Of a stretch of 64,000 nt of DNA, positions 26,687 through 37,562 are shown piece by piece (within the stretch, counting starts at the first letter, position 1; every line of letters begins with the position of its first letter). Source of the stretch: CBDIHP01 sp965279195 (GTDB lineage Bacteria; Planctomycetota; Planctomycetia; Isosphaerales; Isosphaeraceae); contig CBDIHP010000030.1 of assembly GCA_965279195.1 (NCBI GenBank), forward strand, positions 1 to 64,000. The letters are read 5' to 3'. The notes below the pieces were generated by a model, which made no database searches, had not been told where the DNA came from, and saw nothing but the letters and a program-made list of their open reading frames with translations. The position numbers were made by a program, and so were the translations under genes.

Positions 26687-28771
26687 ATGCCTCGATGGAA
26701 TCGCATCCCCCTGTCATTCGCCTGGCTCGCCGTGATCGGCGGCACGGCCGGGGCCCAGACGTCCTACCCGATGGTCACCAAGCTATCCCCGACCGCCCTC
26801 CAACGCGGGGGCGAGGCCGTGGTCACCATCGACGGCAACGGCTCCTTCGCCGGCTCCAGCTTGCTCCTCTTCGACGACCCCGGGCTGCACGGGACCGTGC
26901 TCCCCGCCGACAAACCGAAGACGCCCGCGAAGGACAAGCCGAAGACCACGAAGGGCCTCGGCCGCGACAGCGTCAAGGTCCGCATCAAGGCCGACAGGTC
27001 CACCCGACCCGGTCCCAGGGAGGTGCGGATCGCCACCGACCAGGGCGTCTCTTCGATCGGGATGCTCGTCGTCGTCGATCATCCGGTCATCGTCGAGGCG
27101 GATGAGGCGAAGAACGACTCGCCCGAGAAGGCGCAGGGGATCGCGTTCCCCGCCGTGGTCAGCGGGACCATCAGCAAGGCGGAGGATGTGGATTGGTATG
27201 CCTTCGACGTCAAGGCGGGCCAGACGCTCACCTTCGTCGTCTGGGGCAACCGGATCGAGAACAAGATCCATGACCTCCAGACCCACCTCGACCCGATCCT
27301 GCTGCTGCACGACGAGAAGGGCCGGGAGATTGCCGCGAACGACAACCTTGAGTTCGCCGACCCGACGTTCTCTCATGAGTTCAAATCCGCGGGCCGCTAC
27401 TTCCTCCAGATACGGGACGTCGCCTACGGAGGCAACGCGAACTGGTCGTACGTGCTCCACGTGACAGACGGCCCCTTCGTCTCGTCCGTCTTCCCCATGG
27501 CGGTCAAGCCGGGAGGCAAGTCGGAGCTGGAGGCCAAGGGTGTCAATCTGGGCACGTCTTCAACCGTCACCGTCGAGGTCCCCGCGAGCACGCCGGACCA
27601 GCCCGAACTCTTCTCGCTCCGGGCCGTGAAAGGCCCGACCCTGCCCGTTCCGGTGGTGGTCACATCGCTGCCGATCGTCGCCGAAAAGGACGACGCACCC
27701 GAGGACGGCGCCCAGGCGTTGGACTTCCCCTCGGCGATCAGCGGACGTTTCGGCGTCGCCAATGATGTGGATGGCTATCGCTTCTCGGCCAAGAAGGGCG
27801 AGGGCTTCGTCTTCGAGGTCATCGCCCGACGCGCCGGCTCGGCGGCCGACCCGATCCTCCGTATCCTCAACGACAAGAGGGCCATCGCCGTCGAGGCTGA
27901 CGACACAATCGGCAAGGATCCTCGCGTCGAATGGACCAGTCCGGCGGACGGGTCCTACACCCTGCAACTCAACGACCTCCACAGCCGCGGCGGCGACGGT
28001 TTCGGATATGTGATCGAGGCCCGGCGTTCGACGCCGGACTTCGTGGTCACCTCCGATCCCGATAAGCTCAACCTCGGCCCCGGCGCGATGACGCCTCTCT
28101 TCGTCAAGGTCGAACGCCGGGGCGGATTCGACGGTCCCGTGTCCTTCAAACTCGACGGGCTCCCGCCGGGCCTCAAGGCGAGCGAACTCGCCGTGGCCAA
28201 GGGGCTGACGGAGGGCGTGATCGTGGTGTCTGCGACGCCCGAGGCGAAGCCCGCAACGGCCACGCTCGCGAGGCTCAAGGCCTCAGCGACCGTGGGCGGG
28301 AAGACGCTCGAACACGACGCGATCCCCAACCAGGAGATCTACCTCCCCGGCGGCGGGCGGGGGATCCTCAAGGTCGAGACACTCGCGGTGGGGGTCTCCA
28401 GGCCGTCGGACATCACGCTCACGGCTTCCAGTCGTGAAATCATCCTGAAGCCCGGAGAGAAGGCCACGATTGAAGTCGATGTGAAGCGCAACGCCGATTA
28501 CGACCAGGGGGTGAATCTCTCGATCCCGCTCTCGCACCTGGGGCGCGACTACGCCAATCCCCTTCCCCCGGGCGTGTCCATGGTCGAGGCCGGCTCGAAG
28601 ACCCTGCTCGGCCCCAAGGAGTCGAAGGGCAAGATCATCCTCAAGGCCGCCGACGACGCAAAGCCGGTGGACAAGGCACCCATCACCATCATGGGCCACG
28701 TCTCGATCAACTTCGTCGTCAAGACCGCCTATTGCACCGAGCCGATCCTCGTCACGGTGAAACCCAAGTAG
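26687..28771 (+). CDS. Exported PPC-domain (bacterial pre-peptidase C-terminal) protein
   Basis: The 694-residue protein has a signal peptide (about 1-20) and several beta-sandwich units. Two PPC-like domains are visible: VVSGTISKAEDVDWYAFDVKAGQTL (near 155-180), and AISGRFGVANDVDGYRFSAKKGEG (near 350-373), each followed by the aromatic-rich strand that ends the domain. The N-terminal unit is an IPT/Ig-like fold. Start 26687 is taken because GGAG is well spaced from it; an ATG six nt upstream sits too close. It closes the cytochrome trio and probably binds surface polymers or proteins. No enzymatic motif is visible. Confidence 0.85.
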   Translation: MPRWNRIPLSFAWLAVIGGTAGAQTSYPMVTKLSPTALQRGGEAVVTIDGNGSFAGSSLLLFDDPGLHGTVLPADKPKTPAKDKPKTTKGLGRDSVKVRIKADRSTRPGPREVRIATDQGVSSIGMLVVVDHPVIVEADEAKNDSPEKAQGIAFPAVVSGTISKAEDVDWYAFDVKAGQTLTFVVWGNRIENKIHDLQTHLDPILLLHDEKGREIAANDNLEFADPTFSHEFKSAGRYFLQIRDVAYGGNANWSYVLHVTDGPFVSSVFPMAVKPGGKSELEAKGVNLGTSSTVTVEVPASTPDQPELFSLRAVKGPTLPVPVVVTSLPIVAEKDDAPEDGAQALDFPSAISGRFGVANDVDGYRFSAKKGEGFVFEVIARRAGSAADPILRILNDKRAIAVEADDTIGKDPRVEWTSPADGSYTLQLNDLHSRGGDGFGYVIEARRSTPDFVVTSDPDKLNLGPGAMTPLFVKVERRGGFDGPVSFKLDGLPPGLKASELAVAKGLTEGVIVVSATPEAKPATATLARLKASATVGGKTLEHDAIPNQEIYLPGGGRGILKVETLAVGVSRPSDITLTASSREIILKPGEKATIEVDVKRNADYDQGVNLSIPLSHLGRDYANPLPPGVSMVEAGSKTLLGPKESKGKIILKAADDAKPVDKAPITIMGHVSINFVVKTAYCTEPILVTVKPK

Positions 28772-28780
28772 GCTCCGAGA

Positions 28781-28832
28781 TTGCGGACCAATTTGCATTT
28801 TGAAACGAAGCAAATGCGGAAATGGTCCGCAA
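28781..28832. terminator. Bidirectional hairpin between convergent genes
   Basis: TTGCGGACCA-ATTTGCATTT (28781-28800) pairs with AAATGCGGAAATGGTCCGCAA (28812-28832) with one small bulge and an A/T-rich loop. It lies between the plus-strand PPC gene and the minus-strand acetyltransferase gene and probably ends both transcripts. Copy 3 of the dispersed motif overlaps its right end (28826-28844). Confidence 0.6.
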
Positions 28833-28841
28833 TAACGGCTC

Positions 28842-29387
28842 TTACGGATTCCGAGATCCATACTCGTCGGAGTCAAGGATCGAGTAGAGCGGCACGTCAT
28901 GCCACCTGCCCCCGCGCAGGAACTTGGCGCGGGCGAGGCCCTCGCGTTGGTAACCGGCCTTCTCGAAGACTCGCATCATCGCGGGATTGAAGGTGTGGCC
29001 CTCGATGCGATGCAGGTTGAGCTGGTCGAAGGCGATCCTGGTGCGGAGCCGCACGGCCTCGGTGGCGTAGCCCCGGCCCCAGGCGGATTTCTCGCCGAGG
29101 AACAGACCGCCTGTCGCCCACCGGTGACGCCAGTTGATCTCGTGCAGGCCGATGAAGCCGATGTGACGCTCGGCCTCGTCGTGGATGGCCCAGAGGTAAT
29201 CCGTGCCGGTGCCGACCTCCATGCGGTCGAAGAAGATTTCTTCCTGCCGGCGCGTCGCCCCCATGTTGTACTTGAGGCAGGCCGCGACCTCCGGGTCGTT
29301 CATCCAGGCGAGCGCGTTCTCCAGGTGGAGCGTGCGGTCGGGCGGGATCAACCGGACCCTGGCCCCTTTCCATCCGTGGATCTTCAT
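28842..29387 (-). CDS. GNAT-family N-acetyltransferase
   Basis: The 181-residue protein matches RimJ/RimL-type GNAT enzymes, which move an acetyl group from acetyl-CoA to an amine. Landmarks are VRLIPPDRTLHLENALAWMNDPEV (about 10-33), IGFIGLHEINWRHRWATGGLFLGEKSAWGRGYATEAVRL, where GRGYATEA (about 110-118) is the acetyl-CoA pyrophosphate loop, and NPAMMRVFEKAGYQREG (about 138-154). MKIHGWKG at 29387 is the start; the frame is open further upstream without character. It may be the last gene of the sugar operon, 64 nt after the epimerase, or a separate unit. The acceptor is unknown. Confidence 0.85.
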   Translation of the reverse strand: MKIHGWKGARVRLIPPDRTLHLENALAWMNDPEVAACLKYNMGATRRQEEIFFDRMEVGTGTDYLWAIHDEAERHIGFIGLHEINWRHRWATGGLFLGEKSAWGRGYATEAVRLRTRIAFDQLNLHRIEGHTFNPAMMRVFEKAGYQREGLARAKFLRGGRWHDVPLYSILDSDEYGSRNP

Positions 29388-29451
29388 GTCAGCCTCGGGT
29401 CGCTCGGGGAAGGTCCCGTCGGGGCCGGCGGACCGGCCCCGGCGGATCGGC

Positions 29452-30291
29452 TCAGGCGTTCTTCTTGATGAACTCGTAACCTTCCTTGCAGAGCCCCATC
29501 GCGTCGGGGAACAGGTCGCGCCAGACCTTCGTCGCGGCGGCAAGGGCCGGCAAGGCCCGTCCGAACGCCTCGATGGTGTAGTAGCCCTGGAAGTTCGCGG
29601 CCTTCAGGCCGGCGAAGTAGCCGTCCCAGTCCACCTGGCCCGTACCCGGCGTGCCGCGATCATTCTCGGAGACGTGCGCGTGGATGATGTGCTTCGCGTT
29701 CGCGAGGATCGCATCCTTCTGCGTCTTTTCCTCGATATGAGCATGGAAGCTGTCGTACATCATCTTGAGCGACGGATGGTCGACGGCCTCGACGAACCTC
29801 GCGGTGTCGGCGGCGGTGGTGAGGAAGTAGTTCTCGAACCGGTTGAGGTACTCAACGGCGATTTTCGAGCCGTAGTTCGGGGCCTTCTCGGCGACCCGGC
29901 GGAGCGTCTCGACGCCCCACTTGAACTCGTCGGCGGTCGGGCCGTTGCCCGAGAAGATGCCGATGGCCGAGTGCGTCGGCCCGCAGAGCACCTCGCAGCC
30001 GAAGGCGGAGGCCCGGTCGAGCACCTTCTCCAGGTGGGCCACGGCGGCGTCCCGGACCGACTTCTCGGGCGAGATCGGGTTGGTGTCGGGGCCCATCACC
30101 GTGACGGCCGTCGCGCCAAGCCCGAGCGACTTGAGCCGCTGGCCCAGCCGCTCATAGAGGGCGCGGTCGTCGAGCGCGAAGACGGGGACCTCGACCGAGT
30201 CGAAGCCGATCGCCTTGAGTTGGTCCAGGATCGGGTCGTGCTCGGCGGTGACCTCGGTCGTCCAGAGCAGCAGGTTCATCCCGATTTTCAT
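29452..30291 (-). CDS. TIM-barrel sugar epimerase, D-tagatose/D-psicose 3-epimerase-like
   Basis: The 279-residue protein has the xylose-isomerase-like TIM-barrel fold. Four metal ligands of the ketose 3-epimerase family can be matched: Glu in VEYLNRFE, Asp in MMYDSFHAHIEE, His in HAHVSENDRGTPGTG and Glu in TIEAFG. The N-terminus MKIGMNLLLWT is the usual first strand. It should interconvert a ketose or a keto-acid derivative by proton exchange at C3. The next gene upstream, 30 nt away, is a Gfo/Idh/MocA oxidoreductase, and a keto intermediate made by that enzyme could be its substrate. The precise sugar is not known. Confidence 0.82.
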   Translation of the reverse strand: MKIGMNLLLWTTEVTAEHDPILDQLKAIGFDSVEVPVFALDDRALYERLGQRLKSLGLGATAVTVMGPDTNPISPEKSVRDAAVAHLEKVLDRASAFGCEVLCGPTHSAIGIFSGNGPTADEFKWGVETLRRVAEKAPNYGSKIAVEYLNRFENYFLTTAADTARFVEAVDHPSLKMMYDSFHAHIEEKTQKDAILANAKHIIHAHVSENDRGTPGTGQVDWDGYFAGLKAANFQGYYTIEAFGRALPALAAATKVWRDLFPDAMGLCKEGYEFIKKNA

Positions 30292-30321
30292 GGGATCAGT
30301 CCTTCACGTGAGAAGATGAAC

Positions 30322-31470
<1,149 letters not shown>

Positions 31471-31496
31471 GGATCACCGAAGAGAAAGGATGGGAA

Positions 31497-31587
31497 ATGG
31501 GTGATGGGTCATGGGTGATGAAATGCAAAGGAGTGACGGGCAAAGCCCGCGCTGGGCTTCACCCATCACCCATGAACCATCACCCAT
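31497..31587. repeat. ATGGGTG-rich hairpin element, copy 1
   Basis: ATGGGTGATGGGTCATGGGTGATG (31497-31520, shown as core units of seven) pairs with 31564-31587 at 23 of 24 positions. The loop contains an inner hairpin, GGGC-aaa-GCCC. A related copy lies at 45646-45737. It sits 8 nt after the stop of the isomerase at 31595 and before the oxidoreductase start, inside a same-strand run, so it may attenuate or stabilise the transcript. Confidence 0.6.
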
Positions 31588-31594
31588 CCGCGGA

Positions 31595-32644
<1,050 letters not shown>

Positions 32645-32778
32645 GGGTGTCCCTGGCATTCCAGCGAGGAGTGGCGTCGGGTCGAAACGAATCAGGGCCG
32701 GCGCGGCGGGGTCGGGCGGCCATCGTGGCCGCCCGACGCCCGCGCCGGGGAGAGTGGACCGCGATCCGATCGGTTCGA

Positions 32779-34011
32779 TCAGACCTTGAGGTAGTCGCCG
32801 ACCTTCGGGATCGACTTGTGAACATCCGGGCCGTAGTAGCGGAGGCTGACGAACGGCTCGTGCCCGGTGTTCTTGAACGTGACGCCCTCGGCCGCGCGCT
32901 TGGCGGTGACGAAGACCTCGTCCTTGGTGACCTCGCCGAACCGGATGTAGTTCGGGCTGTCGACTTCGAGCTTGCCGATCAGGCCGCTGCCCTGGGTGAG
33001 CACAAGGCCGTAGGATCCGTCGTCCTTGATGGTGACGGAGCGGCCGGGGTGGATGGTCAGTTCGCGGGCGCTGAAGAGCTGCTTGCCGTCCACGGTGCCG
33101 TAGACGATCCACTTATCGAAATAACCTTCGGCCTCGGAGCCCGAGTGGACGATCGGCTCCAGGTAGTTGTTGGCCTTGAAGTTCTCGTCGACGTTCTTCT
33201 CCCAGTCGAGCTGCTCGACGAGGTAGTCGAGGTCGTTGTGCTTTTCCGGGGGGACGTCCTTGACCAGGAGTTCCCAGGGCACGCGGCGGCCTTCGACCAT
33301 CGACTGGTACATGCCGAAGACGTCCGAGCCCCACTGCGGCTCGTAGGTCACCAGCGAGCCGGGGGCGTGCAGGACGCACGGGGGGATCAGCCAGCCGGTG
33401 CCGGGCTTGAGGCGGTAGGCTTTGGAGAGGTCGAGGATGCCGTTATCCCCCTCGTTCCAGCGCTCCAGGCACTTGCGGAGCTGGTCCTTCGTGGTGCCCG
33501 GTTCCAGGCCCATGAAGGTGTAGGGGAAGTTGTTGCCGGTCCAGTTGAGCTGGGGCGGGAAGTAGTAGCTCTCGGGCTTGCCCTCGCGTCCGAGCTTGGC
33601 GGCCTGCTCGGCGTTCTGGTGCATGTGGTGGGGGATCGGCCCGAGGTTATCGAAGAACTTCGAGTAGACCGGCCACTTCTTGTACTTGTTCCAGATCGAC
33701 TCGCCGATCATCTCGACGCCGTTGAGGTCGATCGCATCCTTGAGGGTGAACTTGTCCCCCTCGTGGACGACGTAGCTGAGGCCCTCGTCGGGCGGTGCGC
33801 CTTCGTTGGCGGCCGCAGTGGTCGAGGCGAACCAGCGTTCGTCGATGCCGCCGCGGTGGGTTCCGAGGGCGTAGAGATCCTGCGGGGCCAGCTTGATACG
33901 TCCACCGGGCATGAGGAAGGAACGGGGCACCCAGGTCGGGGCCAGCCGCAGAATCCCCTCGCCCGCGTCGAGCGCCGCGCGAACGCGCGCGGCGAGATGC
34001 GAATCGCTCAT
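32779..34011 (-). CDS. Cupin protein related to type-I mannose-6-phosphate isomerase
   Basis: The 410-residue protein has phosphomannose-isomerase-like cupin features: a first metal segment with HHMHQNAEQA (near 127-136), then LKPGTGWLIPPCVLHAPGS (about 202-220), where the His of VLHAPG is a second metal-side ligand, and a C-terminal cupin half with LTIHPGRSVTIKDDGSYGLVL (near 328-348). It lacks the usual phosphate-binding signature that I would expect in ManA, so a non-phosphorylated sugar or an unrelated ligand is possible. It is the first gene of the minus-strand sugar run and lies 134 nt before the TIM-barrel gene. Confidence 0.72.
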   Translation of the reverse strand: MSDSHLAARVRAALDAGEGILRLAPTWVPRSFLMPGGRIKLAPQDLYALGTHRGGIDERWFASTTAAANEGAPPDEGLSYVVHEGDKFTLKDAIDLNGVEMIGESIWNKYKKWPVYSKFFDNLGPIPHHMHQNAEQAAKLGREGKPESYYFPPQLNWTGNNFPYTFMGLEPGTTKDQLRKCLERWNEGDNGILDLSKAYRLKPGTGWLIPPCVLHAPGSLVTYEPQWGSDVFGMYQSMVEGRRVPWELLVKDVPPEKHNDLDYLVEQLDWEKNVDENFKANNYLEPIVHSGSEAEGYFDKWIVYGTVDGKQLFSARELTIHPGRSVTIKDDGSYGLVLTQGSGLIGKLEVDSPNYIRFGEVTKDEVFVTAKRAAEGVTFKNTGHEPFVSLRYYGPDVHKSIPKVGDYLKV

Positions 34012-34217
34012 CCGTCCGAATCCCCCGCTGTCATCTCTGTCCGGGGAGGGCGCTCCCCGAACCCTCGGCGCGGACTCGCCCCGCGACTGTCACGAGCACA
34101 CGACCTATCCGCGCCGGGATTCCAGGTTGTAAGGTCAAGCGGCGCCGGACGCAAGCAAAAAGCGTCCGTTTCCGGACGCCTGCACGCGGTGTAGGTCGGT
34201 TCCAGCGATGATGCCGA

Positions 34218-35513
34218 TCAGCGGGAAATCGCCGGGCTGTCCCTGAGCTTGCCCATTGCCGTCCGCCATTCCGTCTCGATCGCCTGGATCGGCTGGCCGA
34301 GCTGCTGCCGCACGATTGCATTGCTCTGGCCGGGCTGATCGGGCAGCAATTTCAGGAGGGCCACCAGGGAGTCGGGATGCTCGGACCTCAGGAACCAGAC
34401 GAACGCCCACGATCGCGCGTAGGCTCCCTGGTTGTAGCCTCCCTGGAGCCCCTCATCGCGGAGCAACGGGGCCATGCGGGCGTCATTCGCGAACGGCTGC
34501 CAGTCATCGTGGCGATACGGACTGACCCGCGCGAGGCCGGCCCAGCGGTCGACCTGGATGGCCTCGAACTGCATGGCCAACCCCTCATGCAGCCACCGAG
34601 GCAGGGCTTCGACCCGGGGGATCAGGCCGGTGGCGACGGTGAGCTGATGGATCGTCTCGTGCGCGAGCAGGCCGAGGTCGGTCGAGCGGTGTTCGAGGGT
34701 CGCCAGGAGGCGAAGTCGGTCGTCCTTCGAGGGGGCGGGAGGCGTTCCGGACCGGCCCCGATGGTCGTGCGCCAGGACGAATTTCAAGGTCGGATGGTAG
34801 AACCCCCGGGTGCCCAGGAAGGCGTTGGCGTTCTGGCGGTGGAGGACGGCGAGGTACTCATCGCGCCGCCGGAGATAGGCCGAGACGAGCGGTTGTGACG
34901 GTGGTGCGAGTTCCGACCCCTGTGCGGCCAGCATCATCGCGAGGCCGATCGCCACATCCTCGACGAGCTCCAGGCGCTCGCGGACGATCTCCGGCTCGTC
35001 GGCATGCTGGTGCAGTAGGATCGCATGTTCACTGCCGGCTTCCCGGAGATTGGGGGGGAGGATGGCCCGGACGGGGCGGGGCGAATTGGCTTTGTTCCCG
35101 CGTTTCCAATTTCGAAGGACCTTTCGACACCGGGTCACGCGAGGATCTTCGTCCGCGTTCGGTTCGGATCCGTCCAGCCAGGCCGCGTAGAGTTCGCGAC
35201 GGTTCCGCCCGAGGGCCTCAGCGAGGATCGGCCAGCGGTCACCGGGAGCGGACTTCGACCAGGCGTCGGCCAGTCGGCGGTCGAGTTCGGCGGTGTCCTC
35301 CTCGGGTCGGATCTCGTCGAATACCGAAGCCGGGAACCGCCAGGGGCCGCCGGGGGCGGTGATCCGGATGGTATCGCCCTGGCGGGTCGTGTCGACGCGG
35401 ATGTTCCCCCCACCCTTGAACCGGAGCCAGTCGGCCCCGGCCGGGCGGGTGAAGGCGAGGCCGGCTCCTAATAGAAGTAGGAGGAGCCGGCGGTGGGCGA
35501 CCGGTCGTGGCAT
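34218..35513 (-). CDS. Exported putative metallopeptidase (DUF1570-like)
   Basis: The 431-residue protein has a signal peptide (about 1-27). A zinc-peptidase-like motif HETIHQLT (HExxH, near 282-289) is followed about 25 residues later by LPRWLHEGLAMQFE (near 307-320), which supplies the downstream Glu of gluzincin-like enzymes. The N-terminal half is a beta-rich domain, and the C-terminal part includes helix-rich AYARSWAFVWFLRSEHPDS. The layout matches planctomycete DUF1570-type proteins, for which peptidase activity is predicted only. It lies 26 nt upstream of the isomerase gene at 35540 in the opposite reading order on the same strand. Confidence 0.68.
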   Translation of the reverse strand: MPRPVAHRRLLLLLLGAGLAFTRPAGADWLRFKGGGNIRVDTTRQGDTIRITAPGGPWRFPASVFDEIRPEEDTAELDRRLADAWSKSAPGDRWPILAEALGRNRRELYAAWLDGSEPNADEDPRVTRCRKVLRNWKRGNKANSPRPVRAILPPNLREAGSEHAILLHQHADEPEIVRERLELVEDVAIGLAMMLAAQGSELAPPSQPLVSAYLRRRDEYLAVLHRQNANAFLGTRGFYHPTLKFVLAHDHRGRSGTPPAPSKDDRLRLLATLEHRSTDLGLLAHETIHQLTVATGLIPRVEALPRWLHEGLAMQFEAIQVDRWAGLARVSPYRHDDWQPFANDARMAPLLRDEGLQGGYNQGAYARSWAFVWFLRSEHPDSLVALLKLLPDQPGQSNAIVRQQLGQPIQAIETEWRTAMGKLRDSPAISR

Positions 35514-35539
35514 CGGGCGTCCTTGCTCCCGGGCGTGGG

Positions 35540-36364
35540 TCAGGCGAAGGCGACCTGGCGGGCGGTCAATTCAGACTGGAGGGCCTTCGCGGCGTCGCCG
35601 AATCGTTCGGGGCCCGTGAAGCCGTACATTTTCTCGGCGACGACCAGGTGGGGTTCGAGGACGCAGAAGCCGTCGTAGCCGGCGGCGACGGCCTCGGCGA
35701 TCAGGCGGGGAATCTGCCCCTGGCCCTGGCCGGCCGGGACGTTCTTGTGCGTCGTCGTGTCGTAATCCTTCACATGGAAGTGGAAGGTGCGGGGCTGGAG
35801 CTTCCGCCAGGCATCGTCGATCGGCTGGCCGACTTCGAGGAAATTCGCCGGGTCGAAGGCGGCCCCGAGGGCCTTGGAGTCGATCGTGGAAAGGACGTCG
35901 AGGACCCGGTTGGCGTTGTCGCCGTAAATGCCCTTCTCGTTCTCCAGGAACAGGCTGACCCCTTCGGCCTCCGCGCGTCGGGCGAGTTCGGACATCCGCC
36001 GCATGACCTCCTCGCGGTGGCTGTCGGGGTTCTCGCCCTCCGGGATGTAGAAGCTGAAGATCCGGATGCGAGGGGTCTCATAGAACTTCGCCAGGTGGAG
36101 GGCCCGGGCGTAGCGCTCGAGGTGGGGCTCGAACGGGTCGGTGATCTTGATCTTGCCGATGGGCGACCCGATCGCACTCAGGCCGACGCCGCGCGAGCGG
36201 ATGAGGTCGCGGAAGGCGGCGTGCTGGTCGTCGGCGAGGTCGAGGACGTTGGTGCCGAAGATCGAGCGGAACTCGATGAACTTGATCCCGTGCCGTTCGA
36301 GGACGTCGAGCTGCTCGGTCGGTTCCGGGGAGATTTCGTCGGCGAACGCGCTCAGGCGGATCAT
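35540..36364 (-). CDS. TIM-barrel sugar isomerase/epimerase family protein
   Basis: The 274-residue protein has the xylose-isomerase-like TIM-barrel pattern. It starts MIRLSAFADEISPE and carries candidate metal ligands Glu in SLFLENEKGIYGD (near 143-155), Asp in GAAFDPANF (near 172), His in FHFHVKDYD (near 199-205) and Glu in CVLEPHL (near 239). It is followed downstream by the DUF1570-like gene 26 nt away and could be co-transcribed with it. It is the third enzyme of this superfamily within 7 kb. MIRLSAF at 36364 is the start; the frame is open upstream. The substrate is unknown. Confidence 0.8.
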   Translation of the reverse strand: MIRLSAFADEISPEPTEQLDVLERHGIKFIEFRSIFGTNVLDLADDQHAAFRDLIRSRGVGLSAIGSPIGKIKITDPFEPHLERYARALHLAKFYETPRIRIFSFYIPEGENPDSHREEVMRRMSELARRAEAEGVSLFLENEKGIYGDNANRVLDVLSTIDSKALGAAFDPANFLEVGQPIDDAWRKLQPRTFHFHVKDYDTTTHKNVPAGQGQGQIPRLIAEAVAAGYDGFCVLEPHLVVAEKMYGFTGPERFGDAAKALQSELTARQVAFA

Positions 36365-36575
36365 GGGGCCGTCTCGAATTCCGAGGGTCGATTCCGGTCG
36401 GTGGAGGAGCCCCATCCTAACAGCGCGGCGGGGAATCGCCAGCGTGAGCCGCCGGCTCGAAAATGCGATCGACCCTGGCGACGCCCCCGGCCACAAGATA
36501 CGATCCGTTCGGGCCCCCCTGCCCCCAGCTCTCCCCCTCCTCGCCCCCGGCGATCCCGATCATCAGGACCGAATC

Positions 36576-37088
36576 ATGTTTTCGACGATCGTGATCTTCC
36601 TCGTCTATTTCGCGATCTTCTACGTCATCAGCTACATCCTCTGCGAGTACGGCCAGAACTACCTCTATGACGAGGTGACGCCGAACATGCCGCTGAAGGT
36701 CCTGGCCGGGTCGTTCGTGATGGCGATCGCCATGACCTGGGCCCGGCCCCGGTACGACACGATGTTCACGTCCGACATCGGCTGGACCATCATCCAGGGG
36801 ATGCTGGCCGCGGGGATCTTCACAGTCGCCTACCAGTTCCATCCCTGGCACGGCGCGGGCTTCGGTCTGGCGGCCTTCCTGTTCGTCGGCGGGATCGCGA
36901 CCATGACCGGCGAGAGCCTGACCACGACCTCGGCGGACCCCCGCACGACCTCCCAGGCCAAGAGGGGCCCGCTGCGGGTCATCGGCGGTCAGGTCGTCCG
37001 GCCCGACGCCAAGAATCAGCCCCAACCCGCCCCGGCACCGGCACCCGCCCCGACACCCGCGCCGGACGCCAAGGCCCAGCCGAAGTGA
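36576..37088 (+). CDS. Hypothetical membrane protein with Pro/Ala tail (170 aa)
   Basis: The 170-residue product has about four membrane segments (near 3-20, 37-52, 67-85 and 92-108) and then a hydrophilic tail. The tail ends in an AP/TP-repeat stretch of about 22 residues. AGGA lies 8 nt before the start at 36576. No family is recognised. It is divergent from the isomerase gene at 36364, and the Dabb gene follows within 36 nt, so these two may be co-transcribed. Confidence 0.6.
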   Translation: MFSTIVIFLVYFAIFYVISYILCEYGQNYLYDEVTPNMPLKVLAGSFVMAIAMTWARPRYDTMFTSDIGWTIIQGMLAAGIFTVAYQFHPWHGAGFGLAAFLFVGGIATMTGESLTTTSADPRTTSQAKRGPLRVIGGQVVRPDAKNQPQPAPAPAPAPTPAPDAKAQPK

Positions 37089-37123
37089 ATCCCGCCTCTC
37101 CCGACCTTTCGGAGTCTCCCTCG

Positions 37124-37528
37124 ATGAAGCGCTCGCTGATGCTCGCGGTCCCCGTCCTCGCCCTCGGTTTCATCGCCGGCGCGGTCGCCCGGCCGGCGGT
37201 GAAGGCCGACCCTCAGCTCGCCCACATGGTGTTCTTCACCCTGAAGACACAAACCCCCGAGGCCCGCGAGAAGTTCGTCGCCTCCTGCCAGAAGTGGCTC
37301 GCCGGCCACGAGGGCGTCGACTACTTCTCGGTCGGCACCCGGGCCGAGGATGTCGTGGAGGGGCCCAGCGTCAAGGATTTCGACGTCGCCCTCCATATCG
37401 TCTTCAAGGAGAAGGGGGCCCGCGACAAGTACCTGGTCCACGAGCGGCATGTGAAGTTCGTCGAGGAGAACCGTGCCGATTTCGCCAAGGTCCGGGTCTT
37501 CGACACCTACATCAACGCCGCCAAGTGA
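37124..37528 (+). CDS. Exported Dabb (stress-responsive A/B barrel) domain protein
   Basis: The 134-residue product has a signal peptide (about 1-26) followed by one Dabb domain: LAHMVFFTLKTQTPEAREKFVASCQKWL opens the ferredoxin-like barrel with its conserved His and Phe. KDFDVALHIVFKEKGARDKYLVHERHVKFVEE follows with the HxxF helix. Dabb domains usually dimerise and can hold a small ligand. Most family members are cytosolic, so a signal peptide is notable. Start 37124 has GGAG 10 nt upstream. The amidohydrolase gene follows after 34 nt. Confidence 0.85.
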   Translation: MKRSLMLAVPVLALGFIAGAVARPAVKADPQLAHMVFFTLKTQTPEAREKFVASCQKWLAGHEGVDYFSVGTRAEDVVEGPSVKDFDVALHIVFKEKGARDKYLVHERHVKFVEENRADFAKVRVFDTYINAAK

Positions 37529-37562
37529 GCGCCCGCTGAGACTCAAGACCGGGGTTGCCGCC

